A stretch of DNA of 64,000 nucleotides, from the NCBI RefSeq assembly GCF_018326305.1, contig NZ_AP023415.1:930001-994000 (forward strand), given 5' to 3'. The position numbers were made by a program, and so were the translations under genes. Origin of the DNA: Vescimonas fastidiosa. GTDB lineage: Bacteria; Bacillota; Clostridia; Oscillospirales; Oscillospiraceae. The notes beneath the pieces were generated by a model, which saw only the letters and a list, made by a program, of their open reading frames with translations, had not been told where the DNA came from and did not search any database. Position 1 is the first letter of the stretch. Every line of letters starts with the position of its first letter. Positions 50,585 through 59,019 of this stretch are shown in pieces.

Positions 50585-51433
50585 TCACAGGTCCATTTCG
50601 CCGGAAAGGCTCAGCACCGCCTGACCGCCGATGCGCACTCGGACCGCACCGTCCTCCGCCGTAAGGCGGCTGTAAATACGAGAGGGGCGCCCCATATGCT
50701 CTCCCTGAAGGAAGAGGTTTTCCTTCTCCGGCTCCACCAGGCCCCGCTCATAGAGATAGTAGGTCAAGGCGCCGTTGCTGGTGCCGGTGGCACACTCCTC
50801 GGGAATATCGTATAGAGGGGCAAAATTGCTGCAATAGACCTTGTCCTCCCCCAAGCAGAACATATGCACCCCTGTCACATCGAAATGTTTGGAAAGGGCC
50901 GTGACCGTCTCCTCATTCTGCTTTGCCCGCATAAGCGTCTCGTGATCCGTCACGGGCATCATAATGTCCGCCAGGCCCGTGCTGACGATCTCCGGCTCCA
51001 AGCCCTCGGGGCGGTCCGCCAGCGTCAGGCCATAGGTCCCGTACAGCTCCGCCCAGCTCTCCTGGGGCAGCACGCCCAGGGTCTTGGGCGGTGCCATGTC
51101 CATCCACACGGTTTCGCCGCTGACGCCGATGTCCAGCTTCCCGGCCCAGGTATGGGCGGTGTGGGTGCCATCGCCGATGCGGCCCAGGCGCCGCAGTAGC
51201 GCAAAGGTCGCCACCGTGGCGTGCCCGCACAGGTCCACCTCCCCGGCGGGCGTAAAGTAGCGCAGATGCAGGCCATCCTCCCCCTGTTCCACGAATACCG
51301 TCTCCGAATGCTTCAGCTCTGCGGCTACCTGCTGCATCACCCCCGGCTCCAAGACCTTGTCCGCCAGCACCACTCCCGCCTGGTTGCCTCCGAAAACCCG
51401 GTCGGTAAAGGCGTCCATCACATATACTTTCAT
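50585..51433 (-). CDS. PhzF-family isomerase
   Basis: The 282-residue product begins KVYVMDAFTDRVFGGNQAGV and has SETVFVEQGEDGLHLRYFTP with the catalytic Glu, EVDLCGHATVATFALL, and RIGGQAVLSLSGEMDL near the end. This is the PhzF fold (diaminopimelate epimerase-like). Substrate is unknown. AGGAGG precedes the ATG. It is divergent from the MATE pump. Confidence 0.92.
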   Translation of the reverse strand: MKVYVMDAFTDRVFGGNQAGVVLADKVLEPGVMQQVAAELKHSETVFVEQGEDGLHLRYFTPAGEVDLCGHATVATFALLRRLGRIGDGTHTAHTWAGKLDIGVSGETVWMDMAPPKTLGVLPQESWAELYGTYGLTLADRPEGLEPEIVSTGLADIMMPVTDHETLMRAKQNEETVTALSKHFDVTGVHMFCLGEDKVYCSNFAPLYDIPEECATGTSNGALTYYLYERGLVEPEKENLFLQGEHMGRPSRIYSRLTAEDGAVRVRIGGQAVLSLSGEMDL

Positions 51434-51497
51434 AGCTGCATCCTCCTGATTTTTTCTCTATTATAACGCACCTGATTTTACTTCGCAAGAGTCCATC

Positions 51498-51526
51498 TTG
51501 ACGAACGCTTTTTCCTCTGCTATACT
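51498..51526 (+). promoter_or_regulatory. Promoter of the MATE gene
   Basis: TTGACG (51498-51503), 17-base spacer, TATACT (51521-51526). Confidence 0.75.
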
Positions 51527-51582
51527 ATTTTTGTGAAATTGAATTGCGGTGATCCGCTGAAAAGAAAGGAATTTCATCCAAA

Positions 51583-52923
51583 ATGCAAAAAAAGCAGAGC
51601 CTTCTCAAGCAATTTTTCCACTTCTCCGCAGCCACGGTGGCCTCCCTCATGGTCTTTTCCCTCTACTCCATCGTGGACGGTCTGTTCGTGGCCCGAGGCG
51701 TAGGGGAATACGCCATGACCGCCGTGAACCTGTCCGTACCGTTTGTTAATCTCTTATTCTCCATCGCGGTCATCTTCGCCGTGGGCACCTCCACCATCAT
51801 CGCCTATCTCCTGGGCCAGAAAAACGCCCAGAGTGCCAACAAGCTGTTTTCGCAGAATTTGGCGACCCTGGTGGTGATCGGCGTGACTATTTCGGTGCTG
51901 GTGCTGGCGTTCACAGAGCCCCTTGCCCGGCTGCTGGGGGCGGAAGAGGTCACCCTAGAGTACACCATACATTATTTGCAGGGCCTGGCCCCCTTTGCCG
52001 TGTGCTTTATGATCTCCTATAATCTGGAGGTACTGGTGAAAACCGACGGGCGGCCCCGGCTGGCGCTGGTCACCGTTTGCGTGGGCTGCGTGACCAACTG
52101 TGTGCTGGACTATCTGGCCATTTTCCACTGGGGCCTGGGCATCTGGGGCGCAGCGGCGGCCACGGGTTTGAGCCAGCTGCTCACCTGCATCATCTACCTG
52201 ACCCATTTCCTGGGAAAGCATACCACCTTCCACCCGGTGCGCTTCCGCATGGACTGGAAGATCTACCGCCGTCTGCTGCCCATCGGCATCTCCGACGGAC
52301 TGACAGAGCTGTGTAACGGCCTGATGATCTTCCTCTTCAACCACACCATTCTCCGCTGCATCGGCACCGACGGCCTGGTGGCCTACACCATCATCGCCTA
52401 CGCCAATACCCTGGTCATCAATATCACCATGGGTGTAAGCCAGGGCAGCCAACCCCTTATCAGCTTCCAAAATGGCCGAGGCGACGGGACCGCCATCGGA
52501 AATCTGCTGCGCTATGGGCTGCGTACCATGTGCGGCATCGCAGCGGTGTGCTTCACGGTGCTGTTTTTGGCAGCTCCGAAGCTGGTGGCAGTTTATCTGC
52601 CGGAGGCGGGAGCGGAGATGCTGACCTTCGCCACGGATGCATTCCGGCGCTACAGCCTGTGTTACCTGCCGGTAGGATTCAATATCTATATTGCAGGCTT
52701 CCTTACAGCCATGGAGCGGCCGCTCCCGGCGGTAAGCATCTCTACCGGACGGGGCCTCATCCTCCAGGGCAGCATTCTTTTGCTGCTGGCTGCGGTGCTG
52801 GGCGGCAGCTCCATTTGGTTTGCGCCGGTAATTTCGGAGGTGCTGTGCCTGGGCCTGTCGGTGTTTTTCCTGCTACGGCTGCGTCGGACGCATCCGGTGT
52901 TTGCCAAGGGTAAACCCGCATAA
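51583..52923 (+). CDS. MATE family efflux transporter
   Basis: The 446-residue protein has twelve hydrophobic helices in two halves, starting QKKQSLLKQFFHFSAATVAS and LYSIVDGLFVARGVGEYAMT, the MATE signature. MATE pumps expel cationic drugs or metabolites with Na+ or H+. AAAGGA lies twelve bases before the ATG, a long spacing. No regulator gene is adjacent. Confidence 0.92.
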   Translation: MQKKQSLLKQFFHFSAATVASLMVFSLYSIVDGLFVARGVGEYAMTAVNLSVPFVNLLFSIAVIFAVGTSTIIAYLLGQKNAQSANKLFSQNLATLVVIGVTISVLVLAFTEPLARLLGAEEVTLEYTIHYLQGLAPFAVCFMISYNLEVLVKTDGRPRLALVTVCVGCVTNCVLDYLAIFHWGLGIWGAAAATGLSQLLTCIIYLTHFLGKHTTFHPVRFRMDWKIYRRLLPIGISDGLTELCNGLMIFLFNHTILRCIGTDGLVAYTIIAYANTLVINITMGVSQGSQPLISFQNGRGDGTAIGNLLRYGLRTMCGIAAVCFTVLFLAAPKLVAVYLPEAGAEMLTFATDAFRRYSLCYLPVGFNIYIAGFLTAMERPLPAVSISTGRGLILQGSILLLLAAVLGGSSIWFAPVISEVLCLGLSVFFLLRLRRTHPVFAKGKPA

Positions 52924-52959
52924 GCTTATATTTTAAATAAGCTCCCTCCGTAATGCCAT

Positions 52960-53015
52960 ATGCTCCCTCTATGAAAGACAGCGAGAAAATAGGCTGTCGA
53001 TCATGGAGGGAGCAT
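52960..53015. other. Long imperfect hairpin between MATE and yqeB
   Basis: ATGCTCCCTC then TATGAAAGACAGC on the left (52960-52982) pairs with GCTGTCGATCATGGAGGGAGCAT on the right (52993-53015), with few mismatches. The motif GCTCCCTCC also occurs just upstream at 52941. It may be a bidirectional terminator for the convergent MATE and yqeB genes or a small insertion-derived palindrome. Confidence 0.55.
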
Positions 53016-53055
53016 TCATCTTTCGCCAAAAATTCAGCATTGCCTCCGGGCATTG

Positions 53056-53886
53056 TCAAGGGCCAAAGGCCGCCCCGGGACCTTCATTCAGGAGCATATC
53101 CGGCCTGCATCCGAAGTGCAGCAGTGCCTCCAACACACCGCCGCCCACGGCCAGGGCCTTGTCCGAGGCCCGGAAGCAGTGATCCCGCTTGCACCGAGGG
53201 TCTATGTCGCCGCACTTCATGCCCTGGGGCACCGTGAGCCCTCCCTGCAGCAGGCCCCGCAGGCAGCCGTCGATGGTGCAGCGCATGGGAACGCCGCCCA
53301 CCAGCGCCGCCACCTGGCCCGCTTTTACCATTTGACCGATCTCCATTTTCGGCTCAAAAACCCCTGCCGCCGGTGCGCGCAGTACCCGCTCCAACCCGTA
53401 GCCGCCGACAATACCGGGAATCCCGGTGTTGGGAATGGGTGTGCCACGATAGAGTACCCGCCCCAGGGTGTGGCCGCGCATGGTCTCCACGGCGGCGTGG
53501 CAGTCCTCCCCGGCGGTGAAGCCGGGCCCCACGCCAATGACCACCGGAGCCATGTCCCGGCTGGTGCCCAGGTTGCGCTTGGCCAGAATGGCATCCACCA
53601 GAGCCGCCGGATATAGCTCGGGCAATAATGCGCAGGCCGGATCCGCCACCACGGCTATCTCCCCCGCCCCGGCAATGTCCAGAGCCTCCCGGGCCGAGTC
53701 CGTCCGCCGGGCCCGCACATCCTCCACCAGCACCTCTCGCAGACGCAGCGCCTCGGAAAAACACACCGTGCGCCGGATGGAGGTGGGCTGGGGCAGATCT
53801 GTCATGATGATTTGAAATCCCGCCCGGTGCAGCCGCAGGGCAATGCCCGTTGCAATATCCCCTGCGCCGCGAATGATCACTGCCAT
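53056..53886 (-). CDS. yqeB: Selenium-dependent molybdenum hydroxylase accessory protein YqeB
   Basis: The 276-residue product matches the EF2563/YqeB family: AVIIRGAGDIATGIALRLHR (Rossmann-like start), VVIGVGPGFTAGEDCHAAVE and HCFRASDKALAVGGGVLEAL. Cysteines at C-x-T-I-D-G-C and the HCF motif are kept. The family is found with selenium-dependent molybdenum hydroxylases (xanthine dehydrogenase type) and is thought to act in cofactor maturation. It is divergent from yqeC across 120 bases, which supports the assignment. Confidence 0.93.
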   Translation of the reverse strand: MAVIIRGAGDIATGIALRLHRAGFQIIMTDLPQPTSIRRTVCFSEALRLREVLVEDVRARRTDSAREALDIAGAGEIAVVADPACALLPELYPAALVDAILAKRNLGTSRDMAPVVIGVGPGFTAGEDCHAAVETMRGHTLGRVLYRGTPIPNTGIPGIVGGYGLERVLRAPAAGVFEPKMEIGQMVKAGQVAALVGGVPMRCTIDGCLRGLLQGGLTVPQGMKCGDIDPRCKRDHCFRASDKALAVGGGVLEALLHFGCRPDMLLNEGPGAAFGP

Positions 53887-53953
53887 ACTATCATGATCCT
53901 TTCAAAAGAATAACGCTGTGTCTATTTTACCTTTTTCTTTCCCCTCTGTCAAC

Positions 53954-53982
53954 TGGACAATACCCGCCGGCTGCGGTATACT
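53954..53982 (+). promoter_or_regulatory. Promoter of yqeC
   Basis: TGGACA (53954-53959), 17-base spacer, TATACT (53977-53982), 24 bases before the ATG. Confidence 0.7.
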
Positions 53983-54006
53983 ATTTGAAAAAAGGAGGCC
54001 GCAGCC

Positions 54007-54678
54007 ATGAAACTCGCTCCCCTTCTGAAAATTGAAAAAGGCGTCACGGCCATCATCGGCAGCGGCGGGAAAACCACCCTGCTGCGCACCCTTTCAGGCG
54101 AGCTCCCCGGCCGGGTGCTGCTGTGTACCAGCACCCACTTTCAGGGTTATGCGGACCTGCCCACGGTGCTGGACCCCACGGAGGCCGATTTGCGAAAGGC
54201 CCTGGCAGCGCACCCCATTGTCTGCGCCGCCGGACGCTCCCCCACGGGAAAGCTGGTAGACTGCGGCCTGCCCTATGAGACCCTGGCGGACCTGGCGGAC
54301 TTCGTGCTGGTGGAGGCGGACGGCTCTCGTCGGCGGCCGCTGAAGGCCCATGCGCTCCACGAGCCGGTGATTCCCCTCTGCACCCGTCAGGTCATCTGCG
54401 TGGTGGGCCTGTCGGGCCTGCACCGCCCGGTGTCAGAAGTCGTCCACCGGCCGGAGCTGTTCTGTCCCTTGGTAGGCTGCACCCCGGAGGACGAGGCTAC
54501 ACCGGAGCGGGTGGCCCGTGCCTTGGTGCAGGAGCATTTGGCGGATACTTATTTTTTGAATCAGGCGGAGAGCAGCTCCGCTTTGCAGGATGCCAAAATC
54601 ATAGCATCCCACCTCAAGCCTCAGGGCTCTTCCGTGGTAGCCGGAAGCCAGTGGGAGAAAAGCTATTGTGTGCTTTGA
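54007..54678 (+). CDS. yqeC: Selenium cofactor biosynthesis protein YqeC
   Basis: The 223-residue product has P-loop AIIGSGGKTTLLRTL and VLVEADGSRRRPLKAHALHE, the YqeC family hallmarks, plus CVVGLSGLHRPVSEVVHRPE. YqeC is linked to selenium-dependent molybdenum hydroxylase cofactor making and always travels with YqeB and catabolic ygeW/ygeY genes, as here. AAAGGAGG lies before the ATG. The catalytic mechanism is not established. Confidence 0.93.
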   Translation: MKLAPLLKIEKGVTAIIGSGGKTTLLRTLSGELPGRVLLCTSTHFQGYADLPTVLDPTEADLRKALAAHPIVCAAGRSPTGKLVDCGLPYETLADLADFVLVEADGSRRRPLKAHALHEPVIPLCTRQVICVVGLSGLHRPVSEVVHRPELFCPLVGCTPEDEATPERVARALVQEHLADTYFLNQAESSSALQDAKIIASHLKPQGSSVVAGSQWEKSYCVL

Positions 54679-54732
54679 AGCGTTTGCCGCCCGGAGACGG
54701 GAAAAATCCACAGGATTTTTCGGCAGTCACAA

Positions 54733-54765
54733 AAAACGGACCTGTCGGGTGACAGGCCCGTTTTT
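54733..54765. terminator. Bidirectional terminator between yqeC and the threonine synthase gene
   Basis: AAAACGGACCTGTC and GACAGGCCCGTTTTT pair around GGGT with one mismatch; A and T runs lie on the two sides, serving both convergent genes. Confidence 0.8.
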
Positions 54766-54781
54766 ATGTGTAGAACGGGAA

Positions 54782-56023
54782 TTACTCCACCGTCACGCCC
54801 CGCTCGGCGAAGCCCTTGACCATGAGCTCCAGATCCGGCTCGATATGCAGCGGCTCCCCGGCGGACTTGATGGCGTTGGCCACATCCTTCAATCCGTTTC
54901 CGGTGACCACAGACACCACGGTGGCGTCCTTCTCAATGAGGCCCTCCTGGCAGGCCTTCTTCAGGGCCGCCGCGCCGGTGACACCTGCCGGCTCACCGAA
55001 TACGCCGCAGGTGCGGCCCAGCAGACGCTGTGCGGCCAAAATCTCCTCATCGGTGACGCACACGGCGATACCATTGGACTCCCGAATGGCAGCCAGAGCC
55101 TTGTCGGCGTTCCGGGGCACACCCACGGAGATGGAGTCGGCAATGGTGTTCTCCTCCATGGGCTCCCAGGGCTTATTCTCCTGGATGGCCCGGTTGATGG
55201 GATAGCAGCCGTAGGACTGGGCAGAGATGAGTCGGGGCAGCTTGTCGATAAAGCCGATGGCGTACAGGTCTTTGAAGCCCTTCCACACCCCCGCGATGGT
55301 GCAGCCGTCTCCCACGGAAATGGCCAGATAGTCGGGCATCTCCCAGTTCAGCTGCTCGGCGATCTCCAGGGCCACGGTCTTTTTACCCTCGGAAAGGTAG
55401 GGGTTGATGGCGGCATTGCGGTTGTACCAGCCGTACTTCTCAATAGCCTCAGCGGACATCTTGAAGGTCTCCTCATAGTTGCCCTTCACAGAGATCACAT
55501 TGGCGCCGAAGATCATCAGCTGAGCCACCTTGCCCTTGGGAGCCCGCTCGGGCACAAAAATATAGGTCTTAAAGCCCGCAGCGGCGGCGTTCCCCGCCAG
55601 GGAGGAGGCGGCGTTGCCGGTGGAGGAGCAGGCGATGGTCTTGGCGCCGGCCTCATAGGCCTTGGCCACGGCCATAGCGCTGGCCCGATCCTTCAGGGAG
55701 GCGGTGGGATTCTGCCCGTCATCCTTTACCCACAGCTTCTTAATGCCCAGCATCTCGGCCAGCTTGGGCTCCTCATACAGGGGGCTCCAGCCCACCCGCA
55801 GGGGGGTGTCAGGGGTGGTCTCCTCCACAGGCAGCAGCTCCCGGTAGCGCCACATAGACCGATTTTCCCGGTTGGCCAGCTTCTCCTTGGTAAGCACGGA
55901 CTTAATGTAGTCGTAGTCGTAAATAATGTCCAAAATCCCGCCGCAGGAGCAGTTGGTCAGGTCGGGCGTAGCCTCATAGGTTTTCCCGCAGCGGACGCAC
56001 TTGCCGTATTTTACATTTTTCAT
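54782..56023 (-). CDS. thrC: Threonine synthase-like PLP enzyme
   Basis: The 413-residue product has an N-terminal zinc-ribbon-like CVRCGKTYEATPDLTNCSCG, PLP lysine K111 (NPTASLKDRASAMAV), and ACSSTGNAASSLAGNAAAAG with VGDGCTIAGVWKGFKD, the ThrC pattern. It makes threonine from phosphohomoserine in most bacteria. The context is catabolic, beside the uncharacterised PLP enzyme and yqe/yge genes, so a related lyase or synthase role is possible. TTGAGGGAG precedes the ATG. It may be in one unit with the RAYT and PLP genes upstream. Confidence 0.82.
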   Translation of the reverse strand: MKNVKYGKCVRCGKTYEATPDLTNCSCGGILDIIYDYDYIKSVLTKEKLANRENRSMWRYRELLPVEETTPDTPLRVGWSPLYEEPKLAEMLGIKKLWVKDDGQNPTASLKDRASAMAVAKAYEAGAKTIACSSTGNAASSLAGNAAAAGFKTYIFVPERAPKGKVAQLMIFGANVISVKGNYEETFKMSAEAIEKYGWYNRNAAINPYLSEGKKTVALEIAEQLNWEMPDYLAISVGDGCTIAGVWKGFKDLYAIGFIDKLPRLISAQSYGCYPINRAIQENKPWEPMEENTIADSISVGVPRNADKALAAIRESNGIAVCVTDEEILAAQRLLGRTCGVFGEPAGVTGAAALKKACQEGLIEKDATVVSVVTGNGLKDVANAIKSAGEPLHIEPDLELMVKGFAERGVTVE

Positions 56024-56040
56024 GTTGTGTTCTCCCTCAA

Positions 56041-56532
56041 TTAAATGTAGTATTCATCCTCCGCCCAGTGAGCGGGATTGTCGCCAGTGTATTGCCAGAT
56101 GCGGAGATAATCCGCCTCGTTGCGAATAACATGGTCGAAATAGGAGCGTTGCCAGAGCTTCCGGCCTGGTGTGTTCATCATCTGATTGATTGCCTTCGTT
56201 GTTCTGGATTTGAATGCCCCGATCACGCCACTCAAATTATGCGTAGGGGCGGGGCTCTGCCCCGCCCGCTGTACAGTCAGCAGGATATGTATGTGGTTTG
56301 GCATAATGATATATTTGTCGATAACCACTTCATAGCGTTCCGACAGCGCAAGCAATTCGTTCTCCACGACCTTCCCGAACGGGCGGGGTAGAACCCCGCC
56401 CCTACTCACATCAGAGAGACATTTCCGCTTTTTATCGGTACAAATCGTAACAAAGTACGCGCCGTTTTCGCTATAATCATGCATGGGCAGTCGGCATCTT
56501 TTTCTTTTTGCCGTATGCTCCATTTCCCCCAT
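56041..56532 (-). CDS. REP-associated tyrosine transposase (RAYT)
   Basis: The product of up to 163 residues has the Y1/HUH fold of REP-associated transposases: YSENGAYFVTICTDKKRKCL, the HUH motif in IIMPNHIHILL, and SGVIGAFKSRTTKAINQMMN with WQRSYFDHVIRNEADYLRIW. RAYTs are single-copy enzymes that move or fix the REP hairpins dispersed in the genome. Two REP-like copies lie in frame inside the gene (56241-56269, 56381-56405) and encode loop residues such as RAGQSPAP and RGGVLPRP. Another copy lies 20 bases upstream of the start. The start codon is uncertain. Confidence 0.9.
   Translation of the reverse strand: MGEMEHTAKRKRCRLPMHDYSENGAYFVTICTDKKRKCLSDVSRGGVLPRPFGKVVENELLALSERYEVVIDKYIIMPNHIHILLTVQRAGQSPAPTHNLSGVIGAFKSRTTKAINQMMNTPGRKLWQRSYFDHVIRNEADYLRIWQYTGDNPAHWAEDEYYI
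56241..56269 (+). repeat. REP-like hairpin, copy 4 (inside the RAYT gene)
   Basis: GCGTAGGGGCGGGG, CTCTG loop, CCCCGCCCGC; GTAG head and GCCCGC end. It lies antisense to the RAYT gene and is read through in frame. Confidence 0.75.
56381..56405 (-). repeat. REP-like hairpin, copy 5 (inside the RAYT gene)
   Basis: On the minus strand it begins GTAGGGGCGGGG and ends CCCCGCCC around a short loop, in the sense orientation of the RAYT gene and in frame. Confidence 0.75.
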
Positions 56533-56552
56533 CTCCCGACAATAAAATCCCA

Positions 56553-56576
56553 GGGGCGGGACGGCTGTCCCGCCCC
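56553..56576. repeat. REP-like hairpin, copy 6 (upstream of the RAYT start)
   Basis: GGGGCGGGAC and GTCCCGCCCC pair perfectly around GGCT. The GTAG head is replaced (CCAG), so it may be a degenerate copy. Confidence 0.55.
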
Positions 56577-56598
56577 TGCGGCGAATTTGGGGTTTTTC

Positions 56599-58080
56599 TT
56601 ACAGATTCTTCAGCAGACCCGTTGCCTCGTTGAACTCGCAGATCAGCTCGTCCAGCTCCTTGGCCTGGGCGTGAACGGCATCCCAGGTGTTCTTAGTGTC
56701 ATACCACTGGGCGTTCAGGTCCTCCACGGTCATGCCCTGCTGCTCCACCCAGGTGTAATACTTCAGGTTGTGGACGCGCTTGCGCTCGGCATAGCCCATC
56801 TCCATCATGCTGTCGGTCTTCAGACCCAGCATATGCAGAGCGTGGTCCATGGCGGCCTCATGGGCATTGTATGCGCCATGCATCTGATTCAGCTCCTCCA
56901 CCCGGCTGGCGTACATGGCAGCGGAGTCGGTGAGGACGGTGGCGACCACATCGTTCTCGGTGAGCTCATAGTACTTGGCCATCTTGATGCAGCACAGCAC
57001 ATTGGCGATGCCGGAGATACCCAGCCAGCTCATCTTCTCCACCTGCTCGTCGTCCATGCCCAGCTCGCTCTTCATATAGGCCTTGCCCTCCTCGGTGTTG
57101 AACAGGCGCAGCAGGCGCTGGGAGTCCTCATCATCGATGGCAATGGCCATGTCGGTGTTCTTCACATTGTGGATCCAGGGGATGTGCTTGTCGCCGATAC
57201 CCTCAATGCGGTGGCCGCCGAAGCCGTTATCGAGGATGGTGGGGCACTGCAGGGCCTCACCCACAGCCAGCTTCAGGTGGGGATAGCGCTCCTTCAGCAG
57301 GTCACCGGCGCTCATGGTGCCGGCGGAGCCGGAGGTGAAGCAGGCGCCGGCGAAGTTCTGGCCGGGCTTCTTCACAGCCTCAAACAGGTCAGCCAGGGCA
57401 TAGCCGGTGACATTATAGTGCCACAGGGGATTGCCCATCTCGGCAAACTGGTTGAAGATCATCATGGTAGGATCCTTCTTCAGCTCCCAGGTCTTGTCGA
57501 AGATCTCCTTCACATTGGACTCGCAGCCGGGGGTAGCGATGATCTGTCCGGCAATGCTCTTGAGCCAGTCAAAGCGCTCCTTGGACATATCCTGGGGCAG
57601 GATAGCCACAGACTCGCAGGCCAGGAGCTTGGAGTTGAAGGCGCCGCCGCGGCAGTAGTTGCCGGTGGAGGGCCAAACAGCGTGATGATAGGTAGCGTCG
57701 AACTGACCGGTGACCAGGCGGGGAGCCAGGCAGCCGAAGGAGGCGCCCACCTTGTGGCAGCCGGTGGGGAACCACTTACCGGACATGGCAATGATGCGGC
57801 AGGGCACGCCGGAAAGCTGGCTGGGGATCTCCACATAGTTGGGCACAGCCTGGAACAGGCCGCCCTTCTCCTTGGCCTCATTATGCCAGGAAATGCGGAA
57901 CAGGTTCACGGGATCCACATCCCACAGCCCGGTCTTGGAGAGCTTGGCCTTGATCTTCTCGGGGATCAGGTCAGGATTCTGCATCTGAGCGATGGTGGGA
58001 ATGATGATGTTGTTTTCCTTGGCCTTTTGGATGTTATGCTCCAGGCCGGTCTTGTTGATGGACAGATCGATTTTACCCAT
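56599..58080 (-). CDS. Uncharacterised fold-type II PLP enzyme of the yge/yqe locus
   Basis: The 493-residue protein has a tryptophan synthase beta-like PLP fold. The cofactor lysine is K110 (GKWFPTGCHKVGASFG), the substrate loop WPSTGNYCRGGAFNS at 137-151, and a glycine/serine phosphate loop CFTSGSAGTMSAGDL near 250. A C-terminal extension of about 120 residues (LSWLGISGIANVLCCIKMAK onward) is unlike diaminopropionate ammonia-lyase YgeX, which is about 100 residues shorter. It is strongly conserved in Clostridia genomes near ygeW/ygeY genes. The reaction is unknown, though lyase or beta-elimination chemistry is expected. AGGAGG precedes the ATG. It is co-directional with the regulator 21 bases upstream. 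Confidence 0.85.
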   Translation of the reverse strand: MGKIDLSINKTGLEHNIQKAKENNIIIPTIAQMQNPDLIPEKIKAKLSKTGLWDVDPVNLFRISWHNEAKEKGGLFQAVPNYVEIPSQLSGVPCRIIAMSGKWFPTGCHKVGASFGCLAPRLVTGQFDATYHHAVWPSTGNYCRGGAFNSKLLACESVAILPQDMSKERFDWLKSIAGQIIATPGCESNVKEIFDKTWELKKDPTMMIFNQFAEMGNPLWHYNVTGYALADLFEAVKKPGQNFAGACFTSGSAGTMSAGDLLKERYPHLKLAVGEALQCPTILDNGFGGHRIEGIGDKHIPWIHNVKNTDMAIAIDDEDSQRLLRLFNTEEGKAYMKSELGMDDEQVEKMSWLGISGIANVLCCIKMAKYYELTENDVVATVLTDSAAMYASRVEELNQMHGAYNAHEAAMDHALHMLGLKTDSMMEMGYAERKRVHNLKYYTWVEQQGMTVEDLNAQWYDTKNTWDAVHAQAKELDELICEFNEATGLLKNL

Positions 58081-58101
58081 ATTTATTTTCCTCCTGTAAT
58101 T

Positions 58102-58737
58102 TTACTTCTTGTTAGCGTCGATATAAGAATAAAGCGTATATTTGGAAATACCGAAGTATTTTGCCACTTTGTCGCCGGACTTAGTCACCAGGAAGGCTCC
58201 GTTCTCGTTGAGGAACTGGATAGCCCGGATCTTGTCGTCCTTATTCATCAGAGCCACGGGCTTGCCCACCAGGGCCACAGACTGATCAATAAGCTCGTCC
58301 AGCACATTATTGACATTGATAATGCGCTCCGGCTCCGTTTGGACCCGGTCGTCGGTCTCCAGCATATCTCCGATGGTCTGCTGGATCATCAGCAGTCTGG
58401 ACACATCGTAGTTGATAGCCAAAATGGCCACCACCAAGCCGCGGCTGTTGCGGATATAGATAGAGGAAGATTTCAGTATCTTCCCATCCGGCGTCTTGGT
58501 CAGATAGCTCAGGTGATCCTTGGGCTGCGCGCTGTGGTCGAGCATCTGCTCCAGAGCCACCTGGGAGGCACCATCGCCGATCTTCCGCCCGGACACATGG
58601 CCGTTTACGATATAGACGATGGAGTGATCCATCCGGCTGCTGCTGACCTCGTGAATGACCACCTCGCAGTTGCTCCCAAACTGGGCCGCAATGCCATCGG
58701 CTATTTGCTTCAGCGATTCCAATCGTTTTGTCTCCAT
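58102..58737 (-). CDS. PAS domain helix-turn-helix regulator (YheO-like)
   Basis: The 211-residue product has an N-terminal PAS-type sensor (YIVNGHVSGRKIGDGASQVA; SIYIRNSRGLVVAILAINYD) and a C-terminal helix-turn-helix (GDKVAKYFGISKYTLYSYID), the YheO arrangement. It is the first gene of the leftward unit and divergent from ygeY, so it probably controls both. The sensed ligand is unknown; a purine or amino acid intermediate is likely from context. AAAGGTGG precedes the ATG. Confidence 0.85.
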   Translation of the reverse strand: METKRLESLKQIADGIAAQFGSNCEVVIHEVSSSRMDHSIVYIVNGHVSGRKIGDGASQVALEQMLDHSAQPKDHLSYLTKTPDGKILKSSSIYIRNSRGLVVAILAINYDVSRLLMIQQTIGDMLETDDRVQTEPERIINVNNVLDELIDQSVALVGKPVALMNKDDKIRAIQFLNENGAFLVTKSGDKVAKYFGISKYTLYSYIDANKK

Positions 58738-58844
58738 AGCCCCACCTTTCCCTGCGGCACAGCCGGACTGCCCCGCATCCTATAATTTTCTATACCATCC
58801 ATTAACAAGGGCAAACACGCCCGCCCCTATTAACCGATGGTATC

Positions 58845-58872
58845 ATAATAGCATATTTTTTGTAAAAATCAA
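58845..58872 (-). promoter_or_regulatory. Promoter of the regulator-PLP unit
   Basis: TTGATT (58872-58867), 16-base spacer, TATTAT (58850-58845) on the minus strand, about 108 bases before the regulator start. Confidence 0.65.
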
Positions 58873-58912
58873 TCCCTTTCCAAAAAAATAATTTGGTTTC
58901 ATAAATTTTTGT

Positions 58913-58940
58913 TTGACATCGGCGCAAGTTGTGATATGAT
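58913..58940 (+). promoter_or_regulatory. Promoter of ygeY
   Basis: TTGACA (58913-58918), 16-base spacer, TATGAT (58935-58940). It diverges from the leftward promoter with only 40 bases between their -35 boxes, so one regulator could control both. Confidence 0.8.
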
Positions 58941-59019
58941 AGGTTTGTGTGCAGAATCGACAACACTCGATTCGTCTGCCTCAAGCTGTTTAATATTTTT
59001 GAAAATATGGAGGTTCACT

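Noticed and set aside
56479..58785. A 768-residue + strand open frame
   Set aside because: It is antisense to the PLP enzyme and the regulator, has low-complexity Gly/Leu/His composition typical of shadow frames in GC-rich DNA, and lacks a ribosome site.
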